From Nocardioides turkmenicus (GTDB lineage Bacteria; Actinomycetota; Actinomycetes; Propionibacteriales; Nocardioidaceae), in assembly GCF_011045035.1 (NCBI RefSeq), contig NZ_JAALAA010000006.1:62001-126000 (forward strand): 64,000 nt of DNA, given 5' to 3'. The translations under genes and the position numbers were made by a program. Numbering within the stretch: position 1 is the first letter of the stretch; each line of letters begins with the position of its first letter. Shown here one piece after another: positions 18,064 to 25,981 of the stretch. The notes beneath the pieces are model-generated. The model ran no database searches. It saw only the letters and a list, made by a program, of their open reading frames with translations, and was not told the origin of the DNA.

Positions 18064-18696
18064 GTGGACGAACGACGTACGCGGGCGAAGCCGATTCCCG
18101 CAGCCGACCGGCGCGCAGCGATCATCGCGGTGACCGAGACGCTGCTGATCGAGCACGGCACGGCGACGACCACGCGGCTCATCGCGGAGGCGGCGGGCGT
18201 CGCCGAGGGCACGATCTTCCGGCACTTCCGTGACAAGCGGGAGCTCTACCGAGCGGTGGCGGAGAACGTCTTCGACCCCGTCCGGACGGCCGAGTCCATG
18301 GCGGAGGTCGTCGAGGACAAGGCCGACATCGAGGACAAGCTCCGTGCCGTGATCGACCTGCTGGCCGCGGGCTCGCAGCGCGGCGTCCTGGTCATGATGG
18401 CGGTGCGCTCCGCCGTGATGGAGGAGGAGTGCGACCCCGAGGGCGTACGTCATCCGCATGGTCCGCCGAGGTTCGTCATCGAGGCCAACAAGGCCCTCAT
18501 CGACAACCTGACGAGGCTCGTCTTCGAGCCACACGTCGACGACCTGCGGCTGCCGCCGCGCAAGGCCGCGCTGGTGCTGCGCAGCCTCACGATCGGGGCC
18601 TGGCTCCCTGGTCTGAACCGAACGAACCAGCCGTTGAGCAGCGAGGACGTCATCGACGTGCTGCTCGGTGGCATCTTGACCAGAGAGACCCCCTGA
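18064..18696 (+). CDS. TetR-family repressor of the ABC exporter
   Basis: A 210-residue regulator. The HTH (TTTRLIAEAAGVAEGTIFRH then FRDKRELYRAV) is near residues 35-70; the C-terminal ligand domain is variable. The GTG at 18064 is chosen because an earlier in-frame GTG at 18034 lies inside the operator and -10 TACCCT is 7 bases before 18064. The next gene's ATG follows the stop directly, so repressor and exporter share one mRNA. It most likely represses its own promoter and is released by a drug or lipid carried by the exporter. Confidence 0.85.
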   Translation: MDERRTRAKPIPAADRRAAIIAVTETLLIEHGTATTTRLIAEAAGVAEGTIFRHFRDKRELYRAVAENVFDPVRTAESMAEVVEDKADIEDKLRAVIDLLAAGSQRGVLVMMAVRSAVMEEECDPEGVRHPHGPPRFVIEANKALIDNLTRLVFEPHVDDLRLPPRKAALVLRSLTIGAWLPGLNRTNQPLSSEDVIDVLLGGILTRETP

Positions 18697-20445
18697 ATGC
18701 TTCTGCGACTGCTCCGGGACTACCTGCTCCCGTACAAGAGATTCCTGGTCGTCATCGCGATCCTGCAGCTCTTCTCGACCTCGGCCTTAATGCTGCTGCC
18801 CAGTCTCAACGCCGACATCATCGACAAGGGTGTGGCCGAGGGCGACACGGACTACATCGTCAGGATCGGCGCGATCATGCTCGGTGTCGCGCTCGTGCAG
18901 ATCCTCGCCTCGATCGTCAGCGTCTACTTCGCCGCGCGCAGCGCGATGAGCTTCGGCCGCGACCTGCGGGCGGCGATCTTCGCGAAGGTCGGCTCCTTCA
19001 GCGCCCGCGAGGTCGGCCGCTTCGGTGCCCCGTCGCTGATCACCCGCACCACCAACGACGTCCAGCAGGTCCAGATGCTCGCCGTGCTGACCTGCACGCT
19101 CGCGGTGATGGTGCCGATGATGATGATCGGCGGTGTCGTGATGGCCATCCAGGAGGACGCCGGCCTCTCCTGGCTGCTCGCTGTCGTCATCCCGGCGCTG
19201 CTGGTCTCCATGGCCGTGGTCGTCCGCGGCATGGTCCCCAACTTCCGCAAGGTCCAGGAGCGCATCGACGCGGTCAACCGCATCCTGCGCGAGCAGATCA
19301 CCGGCATCCGGGTCATCCGCGCGTTCGTACGCGAGCGGCAGGAGACCGAGCGGTTCGCGAAGGCCAACGACGAGCTCACCGACGTCGCCCTGCGGGCCGG
19401 GCGGTGGATGTCGACGATGTTCCCGCTGATGATGCTGGTCATCAACGTCGCCAGCGTCGCGGTGATCTGGTTCGGCGGCATCCGGGTCGACGACGGGGTG
19501 ATGCAGGTCGGTCCGCTGACCGCCTTCCTGCAGTACCTGATGCAGATCCTGATGTCGATCATGATGGGCACGTTCATGCTCATGCAGGTGCCGCGCGCGG
19601 CCGTCTGCGCCGACCGGATCGCCGAGGTGCTCGACACCGAGACGTCGGTGACGCCCCCGGTGGCCGGCGTCACCGAGATCTCCCGGCGCGGCCACGTCGA
19701 CCTGACCGGAGCCGGCTTCACCTACCCCGGCGCCGACCACCCGGTCCTCCACGACCTGACCTTCGAGGCCCGCCCCGGGCAGACCGTCGCGATCATCGGC
19801 TCCACCGGTGCCGGCAAGACGACCCTGCTGGGGCTCGTCCCACGGCTCTTCGACGCGACCGCCGGTGTCGTGCGCGTCGGTGGGATCGACGTACGCGACC
19901 TCGACCCGGCCACCCTGCGCAGCTCCCTCGGGCTGGTGCCGCAGAAGGCCTTCCTCTTCACCGGCACCGTCCGCTCCAACCTGCTCCACGGCAAGCCGGA
20001 CGCCACCGACGAGGAGCTCTGGCACGCGCTCGAGGTCGCCCAGGCGCGCGACTTCGTCGAGCGGATGGCTCCCGAGGGCGGCACCGGCCTCGACGCCGAG
20101 ATCGACCAGGGTGGCACCAACGTCTCCGGCGGTCAGCGGCAGCGCCTGGCGATCGCCCGAGCGCTCGTGAGGAGGCCGGACATCTATCTCTTCGACGACT
20201 CCTTCTCCGCGCTCGACGTCGCCACCGACGCCCGGCTCCGCGCCGCGCTCGCCCCCGAGACCCACGATGCCACGGTGATCGTGGTCGCCCAGCGCGTCTC
20301 CACCATCCGTGAAGCCGACAAGATCCTCGTGCTCGAGGACGGCGCGATCGTGGGCGAGGGCACCCATGAGGAGCTGCTCACCGGCAACGCCACCTACCAG
20401 GAGATCGTCTCCTCCCAGCTCAGCGCAGAGGAGGCCGCGGCATGA
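18697..20445 (+). CDS. ABC exporter, permease-ATPase half A
   Basis: A 582-residue half-transporter: six membrane segments (residues 1-310), then an ATPase with Walker A GSTGAGKTTLL, signature VSGGQRQRLAIARAL, Walker B IYLFDDSFSALD and H-loop region. In Walker B the catalytic Glu is replaced by Asp/Ser (FDDSFSALD), the pattern of the degenerate site in heterodimeric exporters. It starts directly after tetR and is followed by half B. Likely exports hydrophobic drugs or lipids. Confidence 0.9.
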   Translation: MLLRLLRDYLLPYKRFLVVIAILQLFSTSALMLLPSLNADIIDKGVAEGDTDYIVRIGAIMLGVALVQILASIVSVYFAARSAMSFGRDLRAAIFAKVGSFSAREVGRFGAPSLITRTTNDVQQVQMLAVLTCTLAVMVPMMMIGGVVMAIQEDAGLSWLLAVVIPALLVSMAVVVRGMVPNFRKVQERIDAVNRILREQITGIRVIRAFVRERQETERFAKANDELTDVALRAGRWMSTMFPLMMLVINVASVAVIWFGGIRVDDGVMQVGPLTAFLQYLMQILMSIMMGTFMLMQVPRAAVCADRIAEVLDTETSVTPPVAGVTEISRRGHVDLTGAGFTYPGADHPVLHDLTFEARPGQTVAIIGSTGAGKTTLLGLVPRLFDATAGVVRVGGIDVRDLDPATLRSSLGLVPQKAFLFTGTVRSNLLHGKPDATDEELWHALEVAQARDFVERMAPEGGTGLDAEIDQGGTNVSGGQRQRLAIARALVRRPDIYLFDDSFSALDVATDARLRAALAPETHDATVIVVAQRVSTIREADKILVLEDGAIVGEGTHEELLTGNATYQEIVSSQLSAEEAAA

Positions 20446-20446
20446 G

Positions 20447-20462
20447 CGAGCGCCAGCGAGCG
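20447..20462 (+). repeat. Dispersed 16-mer repeat
   Basis: CGAGCGCCAGCGAGCG, just after the stop of half A, recurs in the opposite orientation at 22601-22616, so the half-B gene is bracketed by an inverted pair. Confidence 0.6.
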
Positions 20463-20521
20463 ACCATAGGCCTCAGGCGGCCGCGTCCGTATTCTTTGCT
20501 CTTTTCGACGGAGGCGGCGGC

Positions 20522-22486
20522 ATGACCGAGACCATGAAGAAGACCGAGCGGATCGTACGTCCCCAGGGCGGCCCCGGTCCGATGGGCGCGGGCGGCGCGG
20601 TGGGGGACAAGGCGATGAACTTCGTCCCCTCGGCCAAGCGGCTGCTGCGACGGATGGCGCCCTACAAGATCCACGCCTTCGCGACTGTCGTCCTCGCTGC
20701 GATCAGCGTGACGCTGATGTCGCTGGGTCCGTGGCTGCTCGGCAAGGCGACCAACATCATCTTCGGCGGCGTCTTCTCCCGGGAGCTGCCGGCCGGGGTG
20801 ACCCAGGAGGAGGCGGTCGAGGGCCTGCGGGCGCAGGGTGACGACAAGCTCGCCGACATGCTCTCCGGGATGGACTACGTCACCCCGGGCCAGGGCGTCG
20901 ACTTCGACGCGCTGCGGAACGCCCTGATGGTGGTGCTCGCCGTCTATCTCGTCGCCTCGCTGCTCGCCTTCGTGCAGGGCTGGATCCTCAACTCGGTCGT
21001 CCAGGGCACCGTGAGGGGCCTGCGCGAGGACGTCGAGAAGAAGGTGCACAGCGTCCCGCTGTCCTACTTCGACAAGCAGCCGCGAGGCGAGCTGCTCAGC
21101 CGCGTCACCAACGACATCGACAACATCAGCCAGACACTGCAGCAGACGTTCAGCCAGGTGCTGACCGCGTTGTTCACGCTGGTCACGGTGCTGTTCATGA
21201 TGTTCTGGATCAGCCCGGTCCTGGCCCTGATCGCGCTGCTCGCGGTGCCGGTCTCGCTGGTGGTGACGGGTGCGGTGATGAAGCGGTCGCAGGGGCAGTT
21301 CGTGGCGCAGTGGCGCAGCACCGGCAAGCTCAACGGCCACATCGAGGAGACCTTCTCGGGCCACGACCTGGTCAAGGTCTTCGGTCGCCAGGAGGAGGTC
21401 GAGAAGACCTTCGCCGAGGAGAACGACAAGCTCTTCGACGCGGCCTTCAAGGCCCAGTTCATCAGCGGGATCCTGATGCCGCTGATGATGTTCGTCGGCA
21501 ACCTGATGTTCGTGGTGGTGTGCGTCGTCGGGTCCCTCCGGGTCGCCAGCGGCACCCTGAGCCTGGGCGAGCTGCAGGCCTTCATCCAGTACTCGCGCCA
21601 GTTCACCCAGCCCATCACCACCCTCGCCTCGATGATGAACCTGCTCCAGTCGGGTGTCGCGTCGGCCGAGCGTGTCTTCGAGCTGCTCGACGCCGAGGAG
21701 CAGTCGTCCGAGGTCGGCACACCCGGGACGGGAGCCGAGGGCGCCGGCGAGGTCCGCTTCGAGCACGTCTCCTTCGCCTACGACAAGGACAAGCCGCTCA
21801 TCGAAGACCTGTCGCTGGTGGCCCGTCCCGGGCAGACCGTCGCGATCGTCGGTCCGACCGGCGCCGGCAAGACCACGCTGGTCAACCTGATCATGCGGTT
21901 CTACGAGCTCGACGCCGGCCGGATCACCCTGGACGGCGTCGACATCTCCTCGATGCCCCGCTCCGACCTGCGCGGTCGCACCGGCATGGTGCTCCAGGAC
22001 ACCTGGCTCTTCGAGGGCACGATCCGCGACAACATCCGCTACGGCCGGCCGTCCGCGACCGACGAGGAGCTTCTCGAGGCGGCCCGGGCGACGTACGTCG
22101 ACAGGTTCGTGCACTCGCTCCCCGACGGCTACGACACGCTGATCACCGACCAGGGCGGCAACCTGTCGGCGGGCGAGCGGCAGCTGGTCACGATCGCCCG
22201 GGCCTTCCTCGCCGAGCCCTCGCTGCTGATCCTCGACGAGGCGACCTCCTCGGTCGACACCCGCACCGAGCTGCTGCTGCAGCACGCCATGGCGGCACTG
22301 CGCTCGGACCGTACGTCCTTCGTGATCGCCCACCGGCTCTCCACGATCCGCGACGCCGACCTGATCCTGGTCATGCGCGACGGCGCCATCGTCGAGCAGG
22401 GCAACCACGCCGAGCTGCTCGAGGCCGGCGGGGCGTACGCCGAGCTCTACCAGTCGCAGTTCAGCCACCCGATCGTGGAGGTCTGA
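20522..22486 (+). CDS. ABC exporter, permease-ATPase half B
   Basis: A 654-residue half-transporter. The ATG at 20522 follows a GGAGGCGGCGG site; upstream bases do not encode a sensible N-terminus. After a polar N-terminal tail of about 50 residues come six membrane segments, with an extended first outer loop (residues about 90-140). The ATPase has GPTGAGKTTLVNL, LSAGERQLVTIARAF and LLILDEATSSVDTRT with the catalytic Glu intact. It therefore supplies the canonical site of a heterodimer with half A, whose site looks degenerate. Confidence 0.9.
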   Translation: MTETMKKTERIVRPQGGPGPMGAGGAVGDKAMNFVPSAKRLLRRMAPYKIHAFATVVLAAISVTLMSLGPWLLGKATNIIFGGVFSRELPAGVTQEEAVEGLRAQGDDKLADMLSGMDYVTPGQGVDFDALRNALMVVLAVYLVASLLAFVQGWILNSVVQGTVRGLREDVEKKVHSVPLSYFDKQPRGELLSRVTNDIDNISQTLQQTFSQVLTALFTLVTVLFMMFWISPVLALIALLAVPVSLVVTGAVMKRSQGQFVAQWRSTGKLNGHIEETFSGHDLVKVFGRQEEVEKTFAEENDKLFDAAFKAQFISGILMPLMMFVGNLMFVVVCVVGSLRVASGTLSLGELQAFIQYSRQFTQPITTLASMMNLLQSGVASAERVFELLDAEEQSSEVGTPGTGAEGAGEVRFEHVSFAYDKDKPLIEDLSLVARPGQTVAIVGPTGAGKTTLVNLIMRFYELDAGRITLDGVDISSMPRSDLRGRTGMVLQDTWLFEGTIRDNIRYGRPSATDEELLEAARATYVDRFVHSLPDGYDTLITDQGGNLSAGERQLVTIARAFLAEPSLLILDEATSSVDTRTELLLQHAMAALRSDRTSFVIAHRLSTIRDADLILVMRDGAIVEQGNHAELLEAGGAYAELYQSQFSHPIVEV

Positions 22487-22490
22487 GGTA

Positions 22491-22518
22491 GCGGTGTGCG
22501 AGCTTGCGAGCACGCCGC
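22491..22518 (+). terminator. Hairpin after the ABC operon
   Basis: GCGGTGTGC (22491) and GCACGCCGC (ending 22518) can pair with one G-T wobble around a GAGCTTGCGA loop, 4 bases after the stop codon. Confidence 0.5.
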
Positions 22519-22546
22519 TAACCCGAAGAGGTCGGGCGACGGGCGG

Positions 22547-22599
22547 GTCGAGACCAACACAGTCCTAGGGAGTGCCGAGGGGACTGTGTTGGTTTCGAC
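22547..22599. terminator. 19-bp stem hairpin
   Basis: GTCGAGACCAACACAGTCC (22547-22565) pairs with GGACTGTGTTGGTTTCGAC (22581-22599) with one mismatch; the loop is 15 bases. It insulates the ABC operon from the efflux leader. It is followed directly by the 22601 repeat, so the whole block may be a mobile palindromic element used as a terminator. Confidence 0.65.
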
Positions 22600-22600
22600 A

Positions 22601-22616
22601 CGCTCGCTGGCGCTCG
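22601..22616 (-). repeat. Dispersed 16-mer repeat, inverted copy
   Basis: CGCTCGCTGGCGCTCG is the reverse complement of 20447-20462. Confidence 0.6.
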
Positions 22617-22632
22617 CGGCTCAACCAGCGGC

Positions 22633-22674
22633 AATTAAAACCCTTTGAACCCGGATCGCCTCGACGCCTACCGT
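22633..22674 (+). promoter_or_regulatory. Promoter of the efflux leader, WhiB7-like
   Basis: TTGAAC (-35, 22645-22650) and TACCGT (-10, 22669-22674) are 18 bases apart. AATTAAAA at 22633-22640 is a strikingly AT-rich block 4 bases upstream of the -35. WhiB7/WblC-activated promoters are known to need an AT-rich block just upstream of the -35. Assignment to WhiB7 is inference; no whiB gene is in the window. Confidence 0.55.
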
Positions 22675-22707
22675 TGAGGCACACGGGAAAGGAGGTGATC
22701 CGATCAG

Positions 22708-22746
22708 ATGAAGAACGATTGGATGCGTGAGGTGGCTGCTCGCTAG
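22708..22746 (+). CDS. 12-residue leader peptide (uORF) of the efflux operon
   Basis: ATG...TAG encodes MKNDWMREVAAR. It is preceded by GAAAGGAGGTGATCC at 22687-22701, a perfect 15-base complement of the usual 3' end of bacterial 16S rRNA. The start is 6 bases beyond it. Its last codons and stop lie inside an RNA stem (22734-22751). This is the layout of a regulatory leader peptide whose translation, or drug-stalled ribosome, decides which downstream RNA structure forms. Confidence 0.7.
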   Translation: MKNDWMREVAAR

Positions 22747-22867
22747 CAGCCCTCCAACGATGGATGGGGAGCTGGCAATCCAACGGCAGCCACCCGACCC
22801 GCAGGCGTACCGGACTCATCCACCGGGTCGGCCACCAGGCCCGCCTGCGGGTCGCCCCGTTTTCGGG
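22731..22867 (+). promoter_or_regulatory. Candidate transcription attenuator with competing stems
   Basis: Stem A: 22734-22740 with 22745-22751. Stem B: 22731-22739 with 22786-22794 (GGTGGCTGC/GCAGCCACC). Stem C: 22794-22801 with 22824-22831. Stem D: 22795-22807 with 22842-22854 (13 perfect pairs), with GTTTT 5-9 bases later. A excludes B, and C excludes D. D has the form of a terminator. Stems A and B both use the end of the leader-peptide frame, so a ribosome there would change the fold. Confidence 0.6.
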
Positions 22868-22892
22868 CGCGTGACTGGGCGAACCCAGGACA

Positions 22893-22909
22893 AGTTGCGT
22901 TTAGCAACT
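22893..22909 (+). promoter_or_regulatory. Candidate MarR operator
   Basis: AGTTGC-gttta-GCAACT is an inverted repeat with the TTGC/GCAA core common at MarR-family sites. It lies just upstream of the efflux gene, whose operon encodes a MarR protein. It is downstream of the leader promoter, so it would act as a road-block or serve a second promoter. Confidence 0.5.
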
Positions 22910-22963
22910 AAACGGAGGTACATTGGTTGCCGATATTCAACCAGTTCCTCGTGAGGTCCACAC

Positions 22964-24583
22964 TTGTCAGAGTCCCAGCAGCCTTCGCAGGCCATCGCGG
23001 CGCCGGAGATGACCCACCGCCAGATCATGGAGGTCCTCTCGGGCCTGCTGATGGCGCTCTTCGTCGCCATGCTGTCCAGCACGTCGGTCGCCAACGCCCT
23101 GCCGCGGATCGTCACCGACCTCGACGGCACCCAGGGTGGCTACACCTGGATCGTCGTCTCGAGCATGCTGGCGATGACCGCGACCACGCCGATCTGGGGA
23201 AAGCTCGCCGACCTCTACAACAAGAAGGTCCTGGTCCAGGTCGCGCTCGGCCTGTTCATCATCGGCTCGGCGATCTGTGGTCTGGCGCCGTCGATGCCGG
23301 TCATCATCACCGGCCGCGTCATCGCCGGCCTCGGCATGGGCGGCATCGTCGCGCTGATCCAGGTGATCATCGCGATGATCGTCTCCCCGCGTGAACGCGG
23401 CCGCTACTCCGGCTACATCGGCGCCGTCTTCGCGCTGGCCACGGTCATCGGCCCGCTCGTGGGCGGCGTGATCGTCGACTCCCCGGTGGGTTGGCCCGGC
23501 GTCTTCTACGTCGGCGTCCCGTTCGCCGTGGTCGCCTTCATCCTGCTGCAGAAGACCCTGCATCTCCCGCACGTACGCCGCGAGGTCAGCATCGACTACC
23601 TCGGTGCGTTCCTGCTGGTCGCCGGTGTCTCGATGCTGCTCATCTGGGTCACTCTGGGCGGCGAGTCCTTCCAGTGGACCTCGCTGATGTCGTACGTCCT
23701 GGTGGCAGGCAGCCTCGTCGTGCTCGCCGTCGCGATCCTGGTCGAGGGCAGGTTCGCCAAGGAGCCGATCATCCCGCTGCGGCTCTTCCGCGACCGCACC
23801 ATGGTGCTCTCCACGCTCGCCTCGTTCTTCGTCGGTGCCGGCATGTTCGGCGCGACGGTCTACCTGCAGCAGTACTTCCAGACCGCCCGTGGGATGACGC
23901 CGACCCACGCCGGCCTGATGTCGATCTGCATGGTGCTCGGGCTCTCCGTCGCCGGCATGGTCACCGGACGCCTGATCAGCTCGACCGGGCGCTGGAAGCG
24001 CTACCTGCTCTTCGGCGGTGTCATGCTGCCGATCGGGCTCTACCTGCTCAGCACGATCGACGAGCACACCAACCTCGCCCTGGTCGGTGCCTTCATGGCC
24101 GTCGTCGGCCTCGGCGTCGGTGCCACCAACCAGAACCTCGTGCTCGCGGTGCAGAACAACCTCGACAACAAGGACATGGGCGCCGGCTCCTCGGTCGTCG
24201 CCTTCTTCCGGTCGATGGGCGGCTCGATGGGCATCGCCGCGCTCGGCGCCGTGCTCTCCCACCGGGTCGAGGACGTCATCACCGACGGCATCCCCGACCT
24301 GGTGGCCAACGGACAGGTCACGCGCGACGAGCTGCAGAGCCTGCAGAGCGGTGGGCTCGCCGACCCGGCGAGCATGCCTGCACCGATGCAGGCCCTCTAC
24401 GAGCACGCCTTCGCCGTGGCGACCGCCGACCTCTTCCTGGTGGCCATCCCGTGCGCCCTGCTCGCGCTGGTCGCTATCGTGGGCATCAAGGAGGTCCCGC
24501 TCAAGACGACCGTCGACGATCTCCCCGAGGAGAAGGCCCCCGCTGAGGCCGAGATCGAGGCCGAGGGAGCCCTGCGGACATGA
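22964..24583 (+). CDS. MFS drug efflux transporter, DHA2 (EmrB/QacA) type
   Basis: A 539-residue, 14-segment drug:H+ antiporter. LSSTSVANALPRIVTDL (TM1), WGKLADLYNKK (motif A) and VIGPLVGGVIVD (motif C of exporters) identify the family. The TTG at 22964 has GTGAGG 7 bases upstream; an ATG at 23009 (MTHRQIMEV) is an alternative. It is co-transcribed with marR, with a 4-base overlap (ATGA). The long structured leader with its own leader peptide suggests induction by ribosome-targeting drugs, which would also be the likely substrates. Confidence 0.88.
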   Translation: MSESQQPSQAIAAPEMTHRQIMEVLSGLLMALFVAMLSSTSVANALPRIVTDLDGTQGGYTWIVVSSMLAMTATTPIWGKLADLYNKKVLVQVALGLFIIGSAICGLAPSMPVIITGRVIAGLGMGGIVALIQVIIAMIVSPRERGRYSGYIGAVFALATVIGPLVGGVIVDSPVGWPGVFYVGVPFAVVAFILLQKTLHLPHVRREVSIDYLGAFLLVAGVSMLLIWVTLGGESFQWTSLMSYVLVAGSLVVLAVAILVEGRFAKEPIIPLRLFRDRTMVLSTLASFFVGAGMFGATVYLQQYFQTARGMTPTHAGLMSICMVLGLSVAGMVTGRLISSTGRWKRYLLFGGVMLPIGLYLLSTIDEHTNLALVGAFMAVVGLGVGATNQNLVLAVQNNLDNKDMGAGSSVVAFFRSMGGSMGIAALGAVLSHRVEDVITDGIPDLVANGQVTRDELQSLQSGGLADPASMPAPMQALYEHAFAVATADLFLVAIPCALLALVAIVGIKEVPLKTTVDDLPEEKAPAEAEIEAEGALRT

Positions 24584-25065
24584 CAGCTGACGAGCCCGTC
24601 GCGGACGACTCGATCGACGACACCAGGGTGGAGTCGCTGATCCGGCTGGAGGCCGAGGTCGGCGTGCTCATGCGGCGAGCGAAGCGGGCCATGCGCGACC
24701 GCGGCCGGATGGTCCACCCCGACCTGCCGCCGGGCGGCTACATGCTGCTGACCTGGGTCGCCGAGCACGGTCCGCTGCGTGCCTCCGCCCTGGTCGACGC
24801 ACTCGGCATCGACAAGGGTGCCGTCAGTCGGATGGTGCAGACGATCGTCGACCTCGGCCTGCTCGAGCGTCACCCTGATCCCGAGGACGGCCGGGCCAGC
24901 TTGGTCTCGGTGACCGCCGAGGCGCGCGAACGGCTCGACCGTGTCGCGCGGGAGCGCCGCGTACGTTTCAACGACCGGCTGGCCGACTGGAGTCCCGGCG
25001 ACATCGACCGGCTCAGCGCTATGCTTTCCAGATACAACGAAGCCCTCGAACGCCAGGGCTCCTAG
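24580..25065 (+). CDS. MarR-family regulator
   Basis: A 161-residue winged-HTH protein. The recognition region ASALVDALGIDKGAVSRMVQ lies near residues 70-90, and DPEDGRASLVSVT is the wing. The N-terminal helix is long and acidic. Its start overlaps the efflux stop (ATGA), so it is probably an autoregulated repressor of the efflux operon acting at the inverted repeat at 22893-22909. Confidence 0.85.
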   Translation: MTADEPVADDSIDDTRVESLIRLEAEVGVLMRRAKRAMRDRGRMVHPDLPPGGYMLLTWVAEHGPLRASALVDALGIDKGAVSRMVQTIVDLGLLERHPDPEDGRASLVSVTAEARERLDRVARERRVRFNDRLADWSPGDIDRLSAMLSRYNEALERQGS

Positions 25066-25115
25066 GGGATCGCGCCGTGATGATCTCTCCTGCAGGTCGA
25101 CGTCGTCCGAGACAC

Positions 25116-25137
25116 ACCCTGCTGGGTTCGGTTTTTT
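25116..25137 (+). terminator. Weak hairpin with T7 tract
   Basis: ACCC-tgct-GGGT is followed 3 bases later by GGTTTTTTT. The stem is only 4 bp, but a run of seven T is rare in this DNA. Confidence 0.35.
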
Positions 25138-25154
25138 TGACTGATTCAAGGATG

Positions 25155-25160
25155 TAGGAT
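25155..25160 (+). promoter_or_regulatory. -10 element of a leaderless promoter (ideR)
   Basis: TAGGAT ends 6 bases before the GTG at 25167, so the mRNA probably begins at the start codon; no Shine-Dalgarno sequence is present. Confidence 0.55.
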
Positions 25161-25166
25161 TAGCCC

Positions 25167-25853
25167 GTGAGCGATCTCATCGATACCACCGAGATGTACC
25201 TTCGCACCATCTATGAGCTGGTCGAAGAGGGAATCGTTCCGCTGCGCGCCCGCATCGCCGAGCGCCTGCACCAGTCGGGTCCCACGGTCTCGCAGACCGT
25301 GGCCCGGATGGAGCGCGACGGTCTGCTGACGGTCGAGGGCGACCGCCACCTGCAGCTCACCGACGAGGGCCTGCGGCTGGCCACCCGGGTGATGCGCAAG
25401 CACCGGCTGGCCGAGCGCCTGCTCACCGACGTCATCGGTCTCGACTGGGAGCTCGTCCACGAGGAGGCGTGCCGCTGGGAGCACGTCATGTCGGAGACCG
25501 TGGAGAAGCGCCTGCTCGACCTTCTCGGCGACCCGACCGAGTCGCCCTACGGCAACCCGATCCCCGGCCTCGACGAGCTCGGCGGCAAGCCCGCGGACGA
25601 GGACTTCATGGCCGGCGTGCAGTCGCTGACCGCTGCCGCGGGCTCCGAGCGCGCCACCGTCCTGGTGCGCCGCATCTCCGAGGAGATGCAGAAGGACGAG
25701 TCGCTGATGAGCGCCCTGCGCCGGGTCGGCGCGACCCCGGACCAGACCGTCGCCATCAAGGCGACCCCCGACGGGGTGCTGCTCGGCTCGGGTGGCGAGA
25801 CCGCAGAGATCATCCCCGAGGCCGCGGACCACATCTTCGTGAAGGCTCTCTAA
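25167..25853 (+). CDS. DtxR/IdeR-family iron-dependent repressor
   Basis: A 228-residue three-domain metalloregulator. The winged HTH (RIAERLHQSGPTVSQTVARM) is at residues 28-47. The metal-binding dimer domain has KHRLAERLL, WELVHEEA and ACRWEHVMSE (Cys-x2-Glu-His of the DtxR regulatory site). The C-terminal SH3-like domain (VLVRRISEE to the end) is present, as in IdeR and DtxR, not in short MntR. It should repress iron-uptake genes when Fe(II) is bound. No full iron box is seen upstream. It is probably monocistronic. Confidence 0.88.
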   Translation: MSDLIDTTEMYLRTIYELVEEGIVPLRARIAERLHQSGPTVSQTVARMERDGLLTVEGDRHLQLTDEGLRLATRVMRKHRLAERLLTDVIGLDWELVHEEACRWEHVMSETVEKRLLDLLGDPTESPYGNPIPGLDELGGKPADEDFMAGVQSLTAAAGSERATVLVRRISEEMQKDESLMSALRRVGATPDQTVAIKATPDGVLLGSGGETAEIIPEAADHIFVKAL

Positions 25854-25981
25854 AAACTGGCACACTCCTCTGGACCGATTAGGTCCTGAATGCTTAGGTT
25901 TGACGTGCGGGGCCTGCTGGAGAGAGATCTTCAGCGGTTGTCATGTCGAGACTTGCGGGGGTCTCCGGAGGGGAGAGCTCT

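Noticed and set aside
25875..25905. Two TTAGGT words near the end of ideR, resembling half an iron box
   Set aside because: They are direct, 15 bases apart, and not the 19-base palindrome that IdeR binds.
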